Assembly: GCA_900554925.1 (NCBI GenBank)
Contig: USJG01000075.1
Coordinates: forward strand, 1-10,743
Reading direction: 5' to 3'
Source of the DNA: an uncultured Lachnospiraceae bacterium
Lineage (GTDB): Bacteria; Bacillota; Clostridia; Lachnospirales; Lachnospiraceae
Length of the DNA: 10,743 nt
Shown: positions 1 through 6,422 of the stretch, one piece after another
Position numbering within the stretch: the first letter of the stretch is position 1
How the letters are laid out: each line of letters begins with the position of its first letter
Made by a program: the position numbers and the translations under genes
The notes under the pieces: generated by a model
What the model was told of the DNA's origin: nothing
The model's input: the letters and a program-made list of their open reading frames with translations, nothing else
Database searches by the model: none

Positions 1-18
1 TCACATTTCTTCTGTAAA

Positions 19-1152
19 CTATAAATTTTGATAGGGAATCTTCTGTTGTTTGAAGAATTTTTGGATTAAGTCATCCCACACATGGTCCAGGGTTTTGTCC
101 AGGGTAAAGGTTTTTAGGGAAGAGCCTGTGGTGCAGGTAAGATGGCTGCCGTCATACTGAAAATTGACGAACAGACCGAACACATCCTCACAGGTATAGG
201 GGAGACGGCTGTTTGCCAGAAGCTTTTCGGTATTTTTTCTGGACAGCAGGAATACAATCTTAAAGTGAAGAGGTGTTTTTTTTCCTTTCATTATGGAAAA
301 GCAGAAGGGCTTCATATCCCGCCAGAGGGCATAGCTGCGATGTTCCCCTGCTAGAACCTCATTTTCTGTGGTATCGAAAAATTCCGGGTGCAGGCTGCCG
401 TCTATGGTATAGCACTGCAATTCTTTTCTTTTTTCCTGCACCCAGGCGTTATCGCTCAAATCTGCCGACAAAGCACTGTGCTCCATGCCAAGAGGCTCAA
501 AAATATACTGGTGTACATACTCATCAAAGCTTTTACCGCTGATCTGTTCCACAATATAAGCTGCCAGCGCAACGCCCCAGTTGGAATATGCGGTTACCTC
601 TCCCGGCTCATAAATCTGCTCCGGTTCATGGGCCCGCAGAGTGTCTCCCAAAGTCAGGATCGCCTCCTGCTCTTTTATAAATATATCCGTATAAACCTCC
701 TGAAATCCGGCGGTATGATTCATAAGATGAAGCATTGTTATGGGAGTATCATACTTAAGGTTAGTAAGGAATCCATCGGGAAGATACTCTCTTATATCTG
801 TATCCAAATCAATTTTTTCCTGCTCCCATAGCTGCATCACGCTGACCCAGACTAACATTTTCGTAGCGGAGCCCCACTCCATTACAGTGTCCTTGTCAAC
901 TGCAATTCCTGCCTCCTTGTCAGCATAACCAAAATAGCCCGTATAGATGGCTTCCTCCTGCCCGAAAACACTGACTGACATTCCTGCTGTAGTGTCTTTA
1001 TGCTCCGCCGTAAATTCCTCAATTTTTGTTCCTAATTCCTGGTATTCGATGCCGGAGGGCAGCTTTGCTCCAGCAGCCCATGCAGTTACATTTTGTGTTA
1101 ACATTATTCCCATTGCCAGAGCAGTAGCCAGATATTGCCTGTATTTTTTCAT
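19..1152 (-). CDS. Chimeric serine hydrolase: truncated beta-lactamase-type domain fused to a DUF5721-like C-terminus
   Basis: The 377-residue protein starts at ATG 1152, where GAGGAAGG sits 7-8 nt upstream. An upstream in-frame start at 1194 lacks a comparable site. Residues 1-27 form a Sec signal peptide (KK, hydrophobic core, AWA-A), so it is probably exported. Residues 35-245 match class C beta-lactamase/PBP-like serine hydrolases: S95-A-T-K98 is the SxxK nucleophile motif and Y189-S-N191 the second motif. The usual remaining 100 or so residues, with the KTG/HTG triad, are missing. From about C247-Y-T-I-D-G the sequence instead resembles the DUF5721 family: WRDMKPFCF, IKGKKTP-like MKGKKTP, FKIVFLLS, EDVFGLF, TCTTGSSLKTFTLDK and a final WDD..QKFF. 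The N-terminal part of DUF5721 is also absent. It therefore looks like an in-frame deletion fusion, probably without hydrolase activity. It lies 70 bp after the kinase-like gene. The DUF5721 match is from memory; the motif content is seen directly. Confidence 0.8.
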   Translation of the reverse strand: MKKYRQYLATALAMGIMLTQNVTAWAAGAKLPSGIEYQELGTKIEEFTAEHKDTTAGMSVSVFGQEEAIYTGYFGYADKEAGIAVDKDTVMEWGSATKMLVWVSVMQLWEQEKIDLDTDIREYLPDGFLTNLKYDTPITMLHLMNHTAGFQEVYTDIFIKEQEAILTLGDTLRAHEPEQIYEPGEVTAYSNWGVALAAYIVEQISGKSFDEYVHQYIFEPLGMEHSALSADLSDNAWVQEKRKELQCYTIDGSLHPEFFDTTENEVLAGEHRSYALWRDMKPFCFSIMKGKKTPLHFKIVFLLSRKNTEKLLANSRLPYTCEDVFGLFVNFQYDGSHLTCTTGSSLKTFTLDKTLDHVWDDLIQKFFKQQKIPYQNL

Positions 1153-1222
1153 CTCAGTTTCCTTCCTCAATAAGGTTGATAAATTTTCCACCATAAATAA
1201 CGTTTTAAATTTCTGAACATCT

Positions 1223-1783
1223 TCAATAACCTTTCAGATGTTTGGCCAGATATTCCAGGAATTTTTCTGTTTTTGACCAATACAAGATCCCCCAATTTTC
1301 AAAATTCCATTCTTCCATATAATCATTACATTCAAAATCAATATAATACAGCAATCCATTCTGTACCACAAAATTGGTAGGAAAGTAATCAATATTTGTG
1401 TTGGCAGGATAGAGCAGATCACACATGGCTTTTACCTGTTCCAGGTATTCATTTTTCATACAATCAGCTTTTACCAGCTCATATATAGTACTGCCTTCAA
1501 TATATTCTTTCAAAATCCTTTCATTCTCTACATCCACATCTATCATTTCGGGGATTCTGATACCGATTTTCTTTAACCTCTTATAATCATTTATTTCAGC
1601 CTGAATTTTATTGCCGAACTGATAATAACTGCATGGTTCGTGATGTATCTGCTTTAGAACATACTGCCGCTTTCCATCGCTTGCCAAATAAGAATAACCG
1701 CCTTTGCCCTTTCCCAAAAGGCTGATAATCCTATATTCTTTTTCATTTACAAATAATGTATCGGGCATATTTGCGTCAGTCAT
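1223..1783 (-). CDS. Small kinase-like protein (atypical Ser/Thr kinase or APH fold)
   Basis: The 186-residue protein starts at ATG 1783 after a good GGAGG site (7-nt gap). It carries the core of a protein-kinase fold in the right order. These are a glycine-rich loop (LLGKGKGGYSYL, residues 22-33), the VLK lysine K44, a likely alpha-C glutamate E63, a hinge near 91-98 (LKEYIEGS), a catalytic loop D132-Y-F-P-T-N137 (D and N spaced as in HRDxxxxN, with a proline as in RIO or aminoglycoside phosphotransferases), and a metal-binding D149 in DFE rather than DFG. The C-lobe is very short, about 37 residues after DFE, against roughly 100 in a full kinase. There is no obvious activation segment. It could phosphorylate a protein or a small molecule; the substrate is unknown. 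It is 22 bp downstream of the SRPBCC gene, so the two are probably cotranscribed. No signal peptide or membrane segment is seen, so it should be cytosolic. Confidence 0.75.
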   Translation of the reverse strand: MTDANMPDTLFVNEKEYRIISLLGKGKGGYSYLASDGKRQYVLKQIHHEPCSYYQFGNKIQAEINDYKRLKKIGIRIPEMIDVDVENERILKEYIEGSTIYELVKADCMKNEYLEQVKAMCDLLYPANTNIDYFPTNFVVQNGLLYYIDFECNDYMEEWNFENWGILYWSKTEKFLEYLAKHLKGY

Positions 1784-1805
1784 TTTTATACCTCCAAACG
1801 GGAAT

Positions 1806-2204
1806 CTATTTATCTAATGCTTTCTTTAAATCCAAAACAAATTGTGTCTGCTGCTTTTTTAAGTAAGCTTTTACAAATAGTTTCATAAACCATTTTTTTG
1901 GTATTACATTTTCTGTAAAATCTATTTGAGTCTTGCTTCCTTTGGAAACAAAAATGCCAGTCCAATGCCCTTTCATATTAGTATTTTCCATATCAAACTC
2001 CCAGCGTTTATATGGTTCTACAACAGTAACCGTAAAAGTAGTTGCAAAGCCATCTTTGGTATATTCAATAAATTGTTTTTCATTTATTACTTCTGTTTTA
2101 CTTAGATCACTTCGCCATTTGCTATAATTTTCAACCGCTAAGACCGTCTCCCAGACCTTATGAATATCACAGTCGATAATTTCTTTCATATTTGAAATTG
2201 CCAT
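1806..2204 (-). CDS. SRPBCC (START/Bet v1-like) fold protein
   Basis: This 132-residue protein starts at ATG 2204 behind a strong GGAAGGAG site (8-nt gap). The layout is that of a small SRPBCC or polyketide-cyclase-like protein. It has a beta-strand with I-D-C-D (residues 9-13), then a helix-helix stretch typical of the fold (KVWETVLAVENYSKW, 16-30), a run of antiparallel strands, a GHWTGIF strand near 80-86, and a long amphipathic C-terminal helix (about 105-131) that would close the hydrophobic pocket. The length is normal for the family. Members bind lipids, sterols, polyketides or other hydrophobic ligands, and nothing here identifies the ligand. It is the first gene after an extended -10 promoter and is followed after 22 bp by the kinase-like gene. 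It is probably cytosolic. Confidence 0.8.
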   Translation of the reverse strand: MAISNMKEIIDCDIHKVWETVLAVENYSKWRSDLSKTEVINEKQFIEYTKDGFATTFTVTVVEPYKRWEFDMENTNMKGHWTGIFVSKGSKTQIDFTENVIPKKWFMKLFVKAYLKKQQTQFVLDLKKALDK

Positions 2205-2242
2205 TTTTTACACTCCTTCCAATTTGCCTCTTTATTAGAAAT

Positions 2243-2251
2243 ATTATAACA
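2243..2251 (-). promoter_or_regulatory. Extended -10 promoter for the SRPBCC/kinase/hydrolase group
   Basis: On the minus strand the sequence reads TGTTATAAT, a perfect TGn plus TATAAT extended -10. No good -35 lies at the usual distance, which is common for extended -10 promoters. Transcription would start near 2236, giving a leader of about 30 nt to the ATG at 2204. Confidence 0.6.
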
Positions 2252-2272
2252 TCTATATTGAGTCAGAGCGAC

Positions 2273-2303
2273 AAAAAGCTCCCAGGAATTTTTCCCTGGG
2301 AGC
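2273..2303 (-). terminator. Rho-independent terminator after the CD3324/RNHCP pair
   Basis: A perfect 9-bp stem (2278-2286 with 2295-2303, GCTCCCAGG/CCTGGGAGC) encloses an 8-nt loop. On the minus strand it is followed by five T residues (2273-2277). It lies 30 bp past the RNHCP stop codon and just upstream of the next promoter. Confidence 0.9.
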
Positions 2304-2332
2304 CACAGCTTTACTTCTGTTATCTTGCCATT

Positions 2333-2758
2333 TCATTTTATGCCTCCTTCACCGCCCATAAGCCTTGTCATCTCCTCGATACGTTCAATGGGAAATGGCG
2401 GTGACGCCAGCGGCTTCATGGCAATAGACATAAGTTTCATTGGGTTATCATCAGCGGCAATTCTGTTTGAACTCATGGTGCCGCACTTCCTGCATCTGTG
2501 AATGATCGCCCACTCGCCGTTTTTTCTCACCCAGACTGAAACTGCATCCATATAACCGCCGCAGTCACAGTCTCTGTCTCCCGGTTCATTATCCACATGA
2601 AGACTCGACAGACAGTTGGGACAATGGTTTCGATGACCGCTGCCGGCTCCTTCCGGAACCACTTCTCTTCCACATACCTTGCATATAAAGGTTTCATTGC
2701 AGGAATGCTTTTTGTAATAACCCTTTTCGTATAACTTTCTTTTATTTTCTCTATTCAA
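2333..2758 (-). CDS. RNHCP domain protein (putative zinc-binding)
   Basis: The 141-residue protein shows the signature R43-N-H-C-P that names the RNHCP family. Cysteine pairs suggest two or more zinc sites: C26/C29, C46/C49, C64/C66 and C89/C92, with H42 and H45 nearby. Function is unknown for the family; zinc binding and perhaps nucleic-acid contact are inferences. The start is a TTG at 2756-2758, with a perfect AGGAGG exactly 7 nt upstream. The next in-frame ATG is deep inside the zinc region (M70), so TTG is the only credible start. The tail (residues 105-141) is low in complexity and ends in GGEGGIK. It lies 32 bp downstream of the CD3324-type gene and shares the terminator at 2273-2303, so the two form a likely operon. 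Confidence 0.88.
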   Translation of the reverse strand: MNRENKRKLYEKGYYKKHSCNETFICKVCGREVVPEGAGSGHRNHCPNCLSSLHVDNEPGDRDCDCGGYMDAVSVWVRKNGEWAIIHRCRKCGTMSSNRIAADDNPMKLMSIAMKPLASPPFPIERIEEMTRLMGGEGGIK

Positions 2759-2790
2759 TTGTGTTCCTCCTAAAGATAAGCTTTAAACTT

Positions 2791-3072
2791 TTAATTCTCC
2801 CTGGAGGGTTTAAAATTTCTGATAATTCTCTGTACGCTTTTTTCAGTAAGGAAATATTCCTCCGCCAGCTTTTTCACTGACATTCCTTCCTGAAAGCCTG
2901 CATATATACACGCATTGCGAAGTTCCAAATTTTTCTTTGTGCCGGTGCATGCTCCCCACCTCTTTTTATGATCTGATTTTCTGGGAACATAAAGCATCTG
3001 CCCGTCCACATATTTCTGAACCAGGGCAAGTACCTCATCCGGCAGAACCTCCTGTGCTCTGATATAGCTCAT
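2791..3072 (-). CDS. CD3324-family helix-turn-helix protein
   Basis: This 93-residue protein has the layout I recall for CD3324-type proteins: an N-terminal MSY..AxEVLP, a QKYVDG..LYVPRK stretch (residues 19-32), WG..TGTK (39-46), an LRNACIY helix (51-57), and a C-terminal helix-turn-helix (about 63-86; GMSVKKLAEEYFLTEKSVQRII). The HTH resembles Mor/C-type activators and resolvase-like modules, so DNA binding is likely, though targets are unknown. The start is ATG 3072 with AGGAGG 5 nt upstream. The gene faces a 313-bp intergenic region containing a perfect inverted repeat about 35 bp upstream of its start codon. That repeat is a plausible site for autoregulation. The RNHCP gene follows after 32 bp. 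Confidence 0.85.
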   Translation of the reverse strand: MSYIRAQEVLPDEVLALVQKYVDGQMLYVPRKSDHKKRWGACTGTKKNLELRNACIYAGFQEGMSVKKLAEEYFLTEKSVQRIIRNFKPSREN

Positions 3073-3105
3073 AATGCCCTCCTGATTTTTGTTTCTCTCA
3101 GGTAC

Positions 3106-3144
3106 GCAATGGCTATAACGTTTTTAACCTATGATAGCCATTGC
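3106..3144. repeat. Perfect 11-bp inverted repeat (candidate operator or leader hairpin)
   Basis: GCAATGGCTAT (3106-3116) and ATAGCCATTGC (3134-3144) are exact reverse complements around a 17-nt spacer. The right arm overlaps a second palindrome, GATAGC-CATT-GCTATC, at 3133-3148. No T-run follows on either side, so it is not a standard terminator. Its place just upstream of an HTH gene suggests an operator or a structured 5' leader. Confidence 0.6.
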
Positions 3145-3298
3145 TATCGGCCTGCGGCTGCCTTATTCTTCTTCATAAAATTTACCATTAACCTTTCTGT
3201 CTGCAATTGATGATTACCAGTCTTATTTATTTTACCAGATGCTTTCCCTGCTGCCAACCGCACAAATAATTTGAATGAAACTTGTTCTGACTTTCCTG

Positions 3299-3328
3299 TT
3301 GACGATATTGCCTTCCATAACGTATTCT
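3299..3328 (+). promoter_or_regulatory. Possible sigma-A promoter for the DUF3048 gene
   Basis: TTGACG (3299-3304; five of six consensus positions) is followed after 18 bp by TATTCT (3323-3328; four of six). Transcription would start near 3335, about 50 nt before the ATG at 3386. Other -10-like hexamers nearby (TATAAC at 3334, TACAAT at 3344) lack a matching -35. Confidence 0.4.
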
Positions 3329-3385
3329 GTTTCTATAACCCATTACAATACCCTCGTAGAAATAAAGGAAAGGAATTTTAATGTT

Positions 3386-4459
3386 ATGAAAACAAAATAT
3401 TATAAAAAATCAGTAATTGCCTTTTGTCTGGCTATCCTGTCCTGCATCAGTGCAGTGCTGGTTTCACCTAAAGACGCTGTAAACGCAACAGAAGTACAAG
3501 CCGACGAACAAGTCCGCAGTGTCTATACCAATGAACTGATTCCTGCTGCCCAGGCCGCCTTGCGTCCTATTGCAGTCATGATGCCTACGGACAAGGCTGC
3601 CCAGCCCTCCTACGGAATCGGCAATGCCAAAATCCTGTATGAGGTTATGGAAGAAGGAAATATTTCCCGCCAGCTTGCTATTATTGACAACTGGCAGGGG
3701 CTTGAAAGAATCGGCAACATCAGAAGCTGCCGCGACTATTACATACCGTTAGCCAAAGAATGGGATCCTATTCTGATTCATTTCGGCGGTGTTTACTATA
3801 TGCAGGGAAGCATTACCGCACCTGATGTAAACAATCTCTCCGGTACTGCTGAATATGGTACAGGCGGCGATCGGCCCGGTTCCGGTTACTTTTACCGCAC
3901 CTCTGACAGAAAGGCTCCCCATAATGCCTATATCAGTGCTGCCGGTATCACCAACGCCTGTCAGGAGCTTGGCTATTCCCTTAACACACGTACAGAATAT
4001 TACAATGCTTCTCACTTTCAATTTGCCCAGGGCATTAATACGTTAGAGCAATATCCGGGTGCCATCCCCGGCAATGTCATTGACCTGTCGGAGGTTTTCA
4101 GCTATACCAAAAGCTACTTTACCTACAACGCGGCAGATGGGCTTTATTACAAGAATATTCACGGAAAAGCACAGACAGACGGACTTACCGGAACACAACT
4201 GACCTTTTCCAATATTATTATCCAGAATGCCAACTGGTCTAAAAGGGATGCCAAGGGTTATCTGGCCTTCCAGATGACTGATACCACTCAGGATGGCTAC
4301 TATTTTACCAGGGGGCGAGGCATCCACATTACCTGGGAAAAGACTTCTGATTATGAGCCTACCAGATATTATGATGACAACGGAAATGAAATTCAAATAA
4401 ACGAAGGCAAAACCTACATCGCCATTGCCCAGGTTGGAAAAAATATACTTTATTCATAA
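3386..4459 (+). CDS. Exported DUF3048 domain protein (YerB-like)
   Basis: The 357-residue protein is taken to start at ATG 3386. An AAAGGAAAGG stretch lies upstream, at a rather long 12-nt gap, and the start opens directly into a signal sequence (MKTKYYKK, then a hydrophobic core). An upstream in-frame ATG at 3275 has no ribosome binding site. C20 in AILSC could be a lipobox cysteine, as in YerB lipoproteins. Alternatively, cleavage after VNA (near residue 34) would release a soluble protein; I cannot decide. The DUF3048 N-terminal domain begins at R60-PIAVMM and includes the hallmark IGNIRSCRDYY (109-119) and the IHFGG turn (about 131-135). The C-terminal domain spans about 225-350 and ends in the typical GRGIHITWEK, TRYYDDNG and GKTYIAI run. 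The length is normal. The molecular function of the family is not established; it acts at the cell surface. The gene is monocistronic, ending in its own terminator. Confidence 0.9.
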   Translation: MKTKYYKKSVIAFCLAILSCISAVLVSPKDAVNATEVQADEQVRSVYTNELIPAAQAALRPIAVMMPTDKAAQPSYGIGNAKILYEVMEEGNISRQLAIIDNWQGLERIGNIRSCRDYYIPLAKEWDPILIHFGGVYYMQGSITAPDVNNLSGTAEYGTGGDRPGSGYFYRTSDRKAPHNAYISAAGITNACQELGYSLNTRTEYYNASHFQFAQGINTLEQYPGAIPGNVIDLSEVFSYTKSYFTYNAADGLYYKNIHGKAQTDGLTGTQLTFSNIIIQNANWSKRDAKGYLAFQMTDTTQDGYYFTRGRGIHITWEKTSDYEPTRYYDDNGNEIQINEGKTYIAIAQVGKNILYS

Positions 4460-4499
4460 GTTTATCCGGCAAATTAATATCATTTTTTTCAAATTATCC

Positions 4500-4540
4500 G
4501 GGACCTCAGCAGCAACGCCTCTGAGGTTCCCTTTTATTTT
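4500..4540 (+). terminator. Rho-independent terminator after the DUF3048 gene
   Basis: GGGACCTCAG (4500-4509) pairs with CTGAGGTTCCC (4521-4531), with one bulged T. The T-rich tract TTTTATTTT (4532-4540) follows. The T tract overlaps the stop codon of the convergent permease gene. The minus-strand side lacks a T-run, so it mainly serves the plus strand. Confidence 0.8.
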
Positions 4541-5448
4541 CTTTTATATATTTTGGGGTATAGGATGACCATTGCAAGGACGCAAATGGCCGCCAGGCAC
4601 AGGATATAACAGACCGTACCATTGGCACTCATCACATGACCAAACACTTTCTCTTTAAAAGTAAAGGTTTCCTTAATGCTCTCCACAAAAATTCCTTCAT
4701 CAACACCGCCAATGGATTCATTCATATGCGCAAGCAGTCCATTTAAAAGTGCATTCCGAAACAAAATCGTAACTCCACTGGCAGGGAACAAATTGCAGAA
4801 GGTCTGAACGCCTTCCGAAAACTGTGAAATCGGAATATAGGCGCCAATCACAAATCCCGCGGCTGCGGAAAGCATTCCAAAGAATGCGCCGCTTGCGGAG
4901 GAGGTTTTAAAAAACAACACCACCAGCATAAAAAATGCTGTGGCTGATACTGCTCCAAGCAGCGTAATCCCGTATAGAGCCGCAATACTTTTTATGGTCA
5001 GATACAGTTCCTTCTGCTGCCCTGACAAAATTCCAATTCCAGCGGTAAGTATCACCGCAGTCATTACAAATGCCGAAAGGGTTGAAGCGGTAAAATAAGA
5101 TACAATGATCTGCCATCTTTTGATGGGAGTTGCGGAAATGTCATAGTCAATTTTATTTTCCCGATCCCTGACGATCGTAGAAAGACAATTATATGGCACC
5201 GTAATCATTGCAGACCCTAAAATTCCCGTCAGCAATATCCCATTGGCAAGCATATCAACCTCTCCTGCCCTCACAAACTTCTCAAGTCCCTGCATGGAAC
5301 CCTCTATGGCGTCCACAAAAGTGCTTTTTAAAAACAGAAGATACAGTACAAACACAATAATGGACGTCAGCATGGAAAAGATCACTGACTGTATATCCTT
5401 AAAATAAATCAAAAGATTTCTTTTCGTTAATCCCATAAATTTTCTCAT
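4534..5448 (-). CDS. ABC-2 type transporter permease
   Basis: The 304-residue integral membrane protein has about six hydrophobic segments, near residues 20-40, 68-90, 118-142, 150-178, 184-208 and 278-298, and a short cytoplasmic N-terminus (MRKFMGLTKRNLLIYFKD). The segment VRDRENKIDYDISATPIKRW (about 92-111) is the cytoplasmic coupling-type helix common in ABC-2 drug and natural-product exporters. Two longer loops (about 41-66 and 212-277) would face outward. The start is ATG 5448, overlapping the stop of the ATPase gene as ATGA, with GGAAGGAG 8 nt upstream; translational coupling is expected. With the ATPase it should form a two-plus-two exporter. The substrate is unknown; drugs, peptides or lipids are possible. 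Confidence 0.9.
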   Translation of the reverse strand: MRKFMGLTKRNLLIYFKDIQSVIFSMLTSIIVFVLYLLFLKSTFVDAIEGSMQGLEKFVRAGEVDMLANGILLTGILGSAMITVPYNCLSTIVRDRENKIDYDISATPIKRWQIIVSYFTASTLSAFVMTAVILTAGIGILSGQQKELYLTIKSIAALYGITLLGAVSATAFFMLVVLFFKTSSASGAFFGMLSAAAGFVIGAYIPISQFSEGVQTFCNLFPASGVTILFRNALLNGLLAHMNESIGGVDEGIFVESIKETFTFKEKVFGHVMSANGTVCYILCLAAICVLAMVILYPKIYKRK

Positions 5449-6344
5449 GATACGAACTCCTTCCCCGTCAGATTTAAGAAAACATCATCCATACTTCCTT
5501 TTATAATCTCATAATCGGTAATCTTATCCTTGTTTTTATATAGAAAATCCGTAATATTTCCCTCCGGAAATATATTGTAATGATCCGCCTCATAAGAAAA
5601 ATCTGATCCGGATAAAATCCCTTCCAAATCCACTTTCTTTTCTGTGTACCAGACGATTTTAGTGGCGGTGCATCTGCTTTTTAATCCCGCCGGCGTATCC
5701 GCTGCAACAATCTGCCCCTTATCTAAAATCACCACATGGTCTGCCTCCTTTGTTTCCTCCATATAGTGGGTCGTCAGGAAAATCGTCATTCCTTTATTCC
5801 TCCGCAGATATTCTATATAGTTCCATACCAGCCTCCGCGACATGGGATCAAGCCCGGTGGTGGGCTCGTCAAGGAACAGGATTTTAGGCTCATTGATCAA
5901 GGCTCTGGCAATATCCACACGCCTTCTCTGCCCTCCTGAAAGCTTTTCATATTTCCGGTTCCATATTTCATCCAGTTCAAAGGAATCCATAAAGGGAGCA
6001 AGCCTTGCTTCAATTCCTTTTTTTGTCAGTCCATAGTAAGCTCCTCTGGTGTATAAATTTTCCTTTACAGTCAGTTTGTTATCCAGAACAGAATTTTGAA
6101 AAACAATCCCGATCTTATCTCTGATTTCATTATCTGCCTTCCCGAGTTCATGTCCAAAAATCCTGACCATACCGGAAGTTTTTTTAAGAATCGTGCACAG
6201 GATATTTATTGTTGTAGATTTTCCCGCACCGTTTTCTCCCAGGAATGCAAACAGCTCTCCTTCCCTGACCGTAAAAGAAATATCATTTACCGCCAGATGC
6301 TCCTTATACTTTTTTACCAAATGCTCCACTTCAATTGCGTTCAT
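5445..6344 (-). CDS. ABC transporter ATP-binding protein
   Basis: The 299-residue ATPase starts at ATG 6344, with GGAAAGG about 9 nt upstream. A longer frame from 6437 would run through a terminator and has no ribosome binding site. All the nucleotide-binding motifs are present: Walker A GENGAGKST (36-44), Q-loop Q83, signature LSGGQ (135-139), Walker B ILFLDE (155-160), D-loop (TTGLD, 162-166) and switch histidine H193 in TTHYMEE. The C-terminal extension (about 225-299) ends in DDVFLNLTGKE, typical of the DrrA/CcmA-like subfamily that partners ABC-2 permeases. It overlaps the permease gene by 4 bp. The gene is separated from the LytTR/DUF3021 pair by a terminator, so it needs read-through or its own promoter, perhaps under LytTR control. 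I see no clear -10/-35 in the short leader. Confidence 0.93.
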   Translation of the reverse strand: MNAIEVEHLVKKYKEHLAVNDISFTVREGELFAFLGENGAGKSTTINILCTILKKTSGMVRIFGHELGKADNEIRDKIGIVFQNSVLDNKLTVKENLYTRGAYYGLTKKGIEARLAPFMDSFELDEIWNRKYEKLSGGQRRRVDIARALINEPKILFLDEPTTGLDPMSRRLVWNYIEYLRRNKGMTIFLTTHYMEETKEADHVVILDKGQIVAADTPAGLKSRCTATKIVWYTEKKVDLEGILSGSDFSYEADHYNIFPEGNITDFLYKNKDKITDYEIIKGSMDDVFLNLTGKEFVS

Positions 6345-6394
6345 CTTGTTTACCCTTTCCTGCTTTTTACAAAAGTTTAATCCAAAAAAAACAT

Positions 6395-6422
6395 AAAAAA
6401 AGGGCAGCCCTACCAAGCTGCC
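6395..6422 (-). terminator. Rho-independent terminator between DUF3021 and the ABC genes
   Basis: On the minus strand GGCAGC (6422-6417) pairs with GCTGCC (6408-6403) around an 8-nt loop, followed by C and seven T residues (6401-6395). It lies 28 bp past the DUF3021 stop and about 50 bp before the ATPase start. It may end the regulator transcript or act as an attenuator for the transporter. Confidence 0.75.

Larger units (their letters stand above)
3073..3385. other. Divergent intergenic region between the HTH gene and the DUF3048 gene
   Basis: The 313-bp region holds the ribosome binding site of the leftward HTH gene, the inverted repeat at 3106-3144, a nested short palindrome (GATAGC-4 nt-GCTATC, 3133-3148), and a possible rightward promoter near 3299-3328. 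On the minus strand a frame stays open from 3332 to the stop at 3144-3146 (62 codons) but has no well-placed ribosome binding site. I do not call it a gene. Confidence 0.6.

Noticed and set aside
1153..1194. Upstream in-frame start of the chimeric hydrolase (14 extra residues)
   Set aside because: The ATG at 1152 has a strong ribosome binding site and opens directly into the signal peptide; the extension would spoil the signal.
1216..1240. Hairpin AACATCT-11 nt-AGATGTT or similar between the kinase-like gene and the hydrolase as a terminator
   Set aside because: The stem is short and AT-rich, overlaps the stop codon and has no T-run after it.
3275..3385. 37-residue N-terminal extension of the DUF3048 protein
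   Set aside because: The ATG at 3275 has no ribosome binding site and overlaps the likely promoter; the normal signal sequence begins at 3386.
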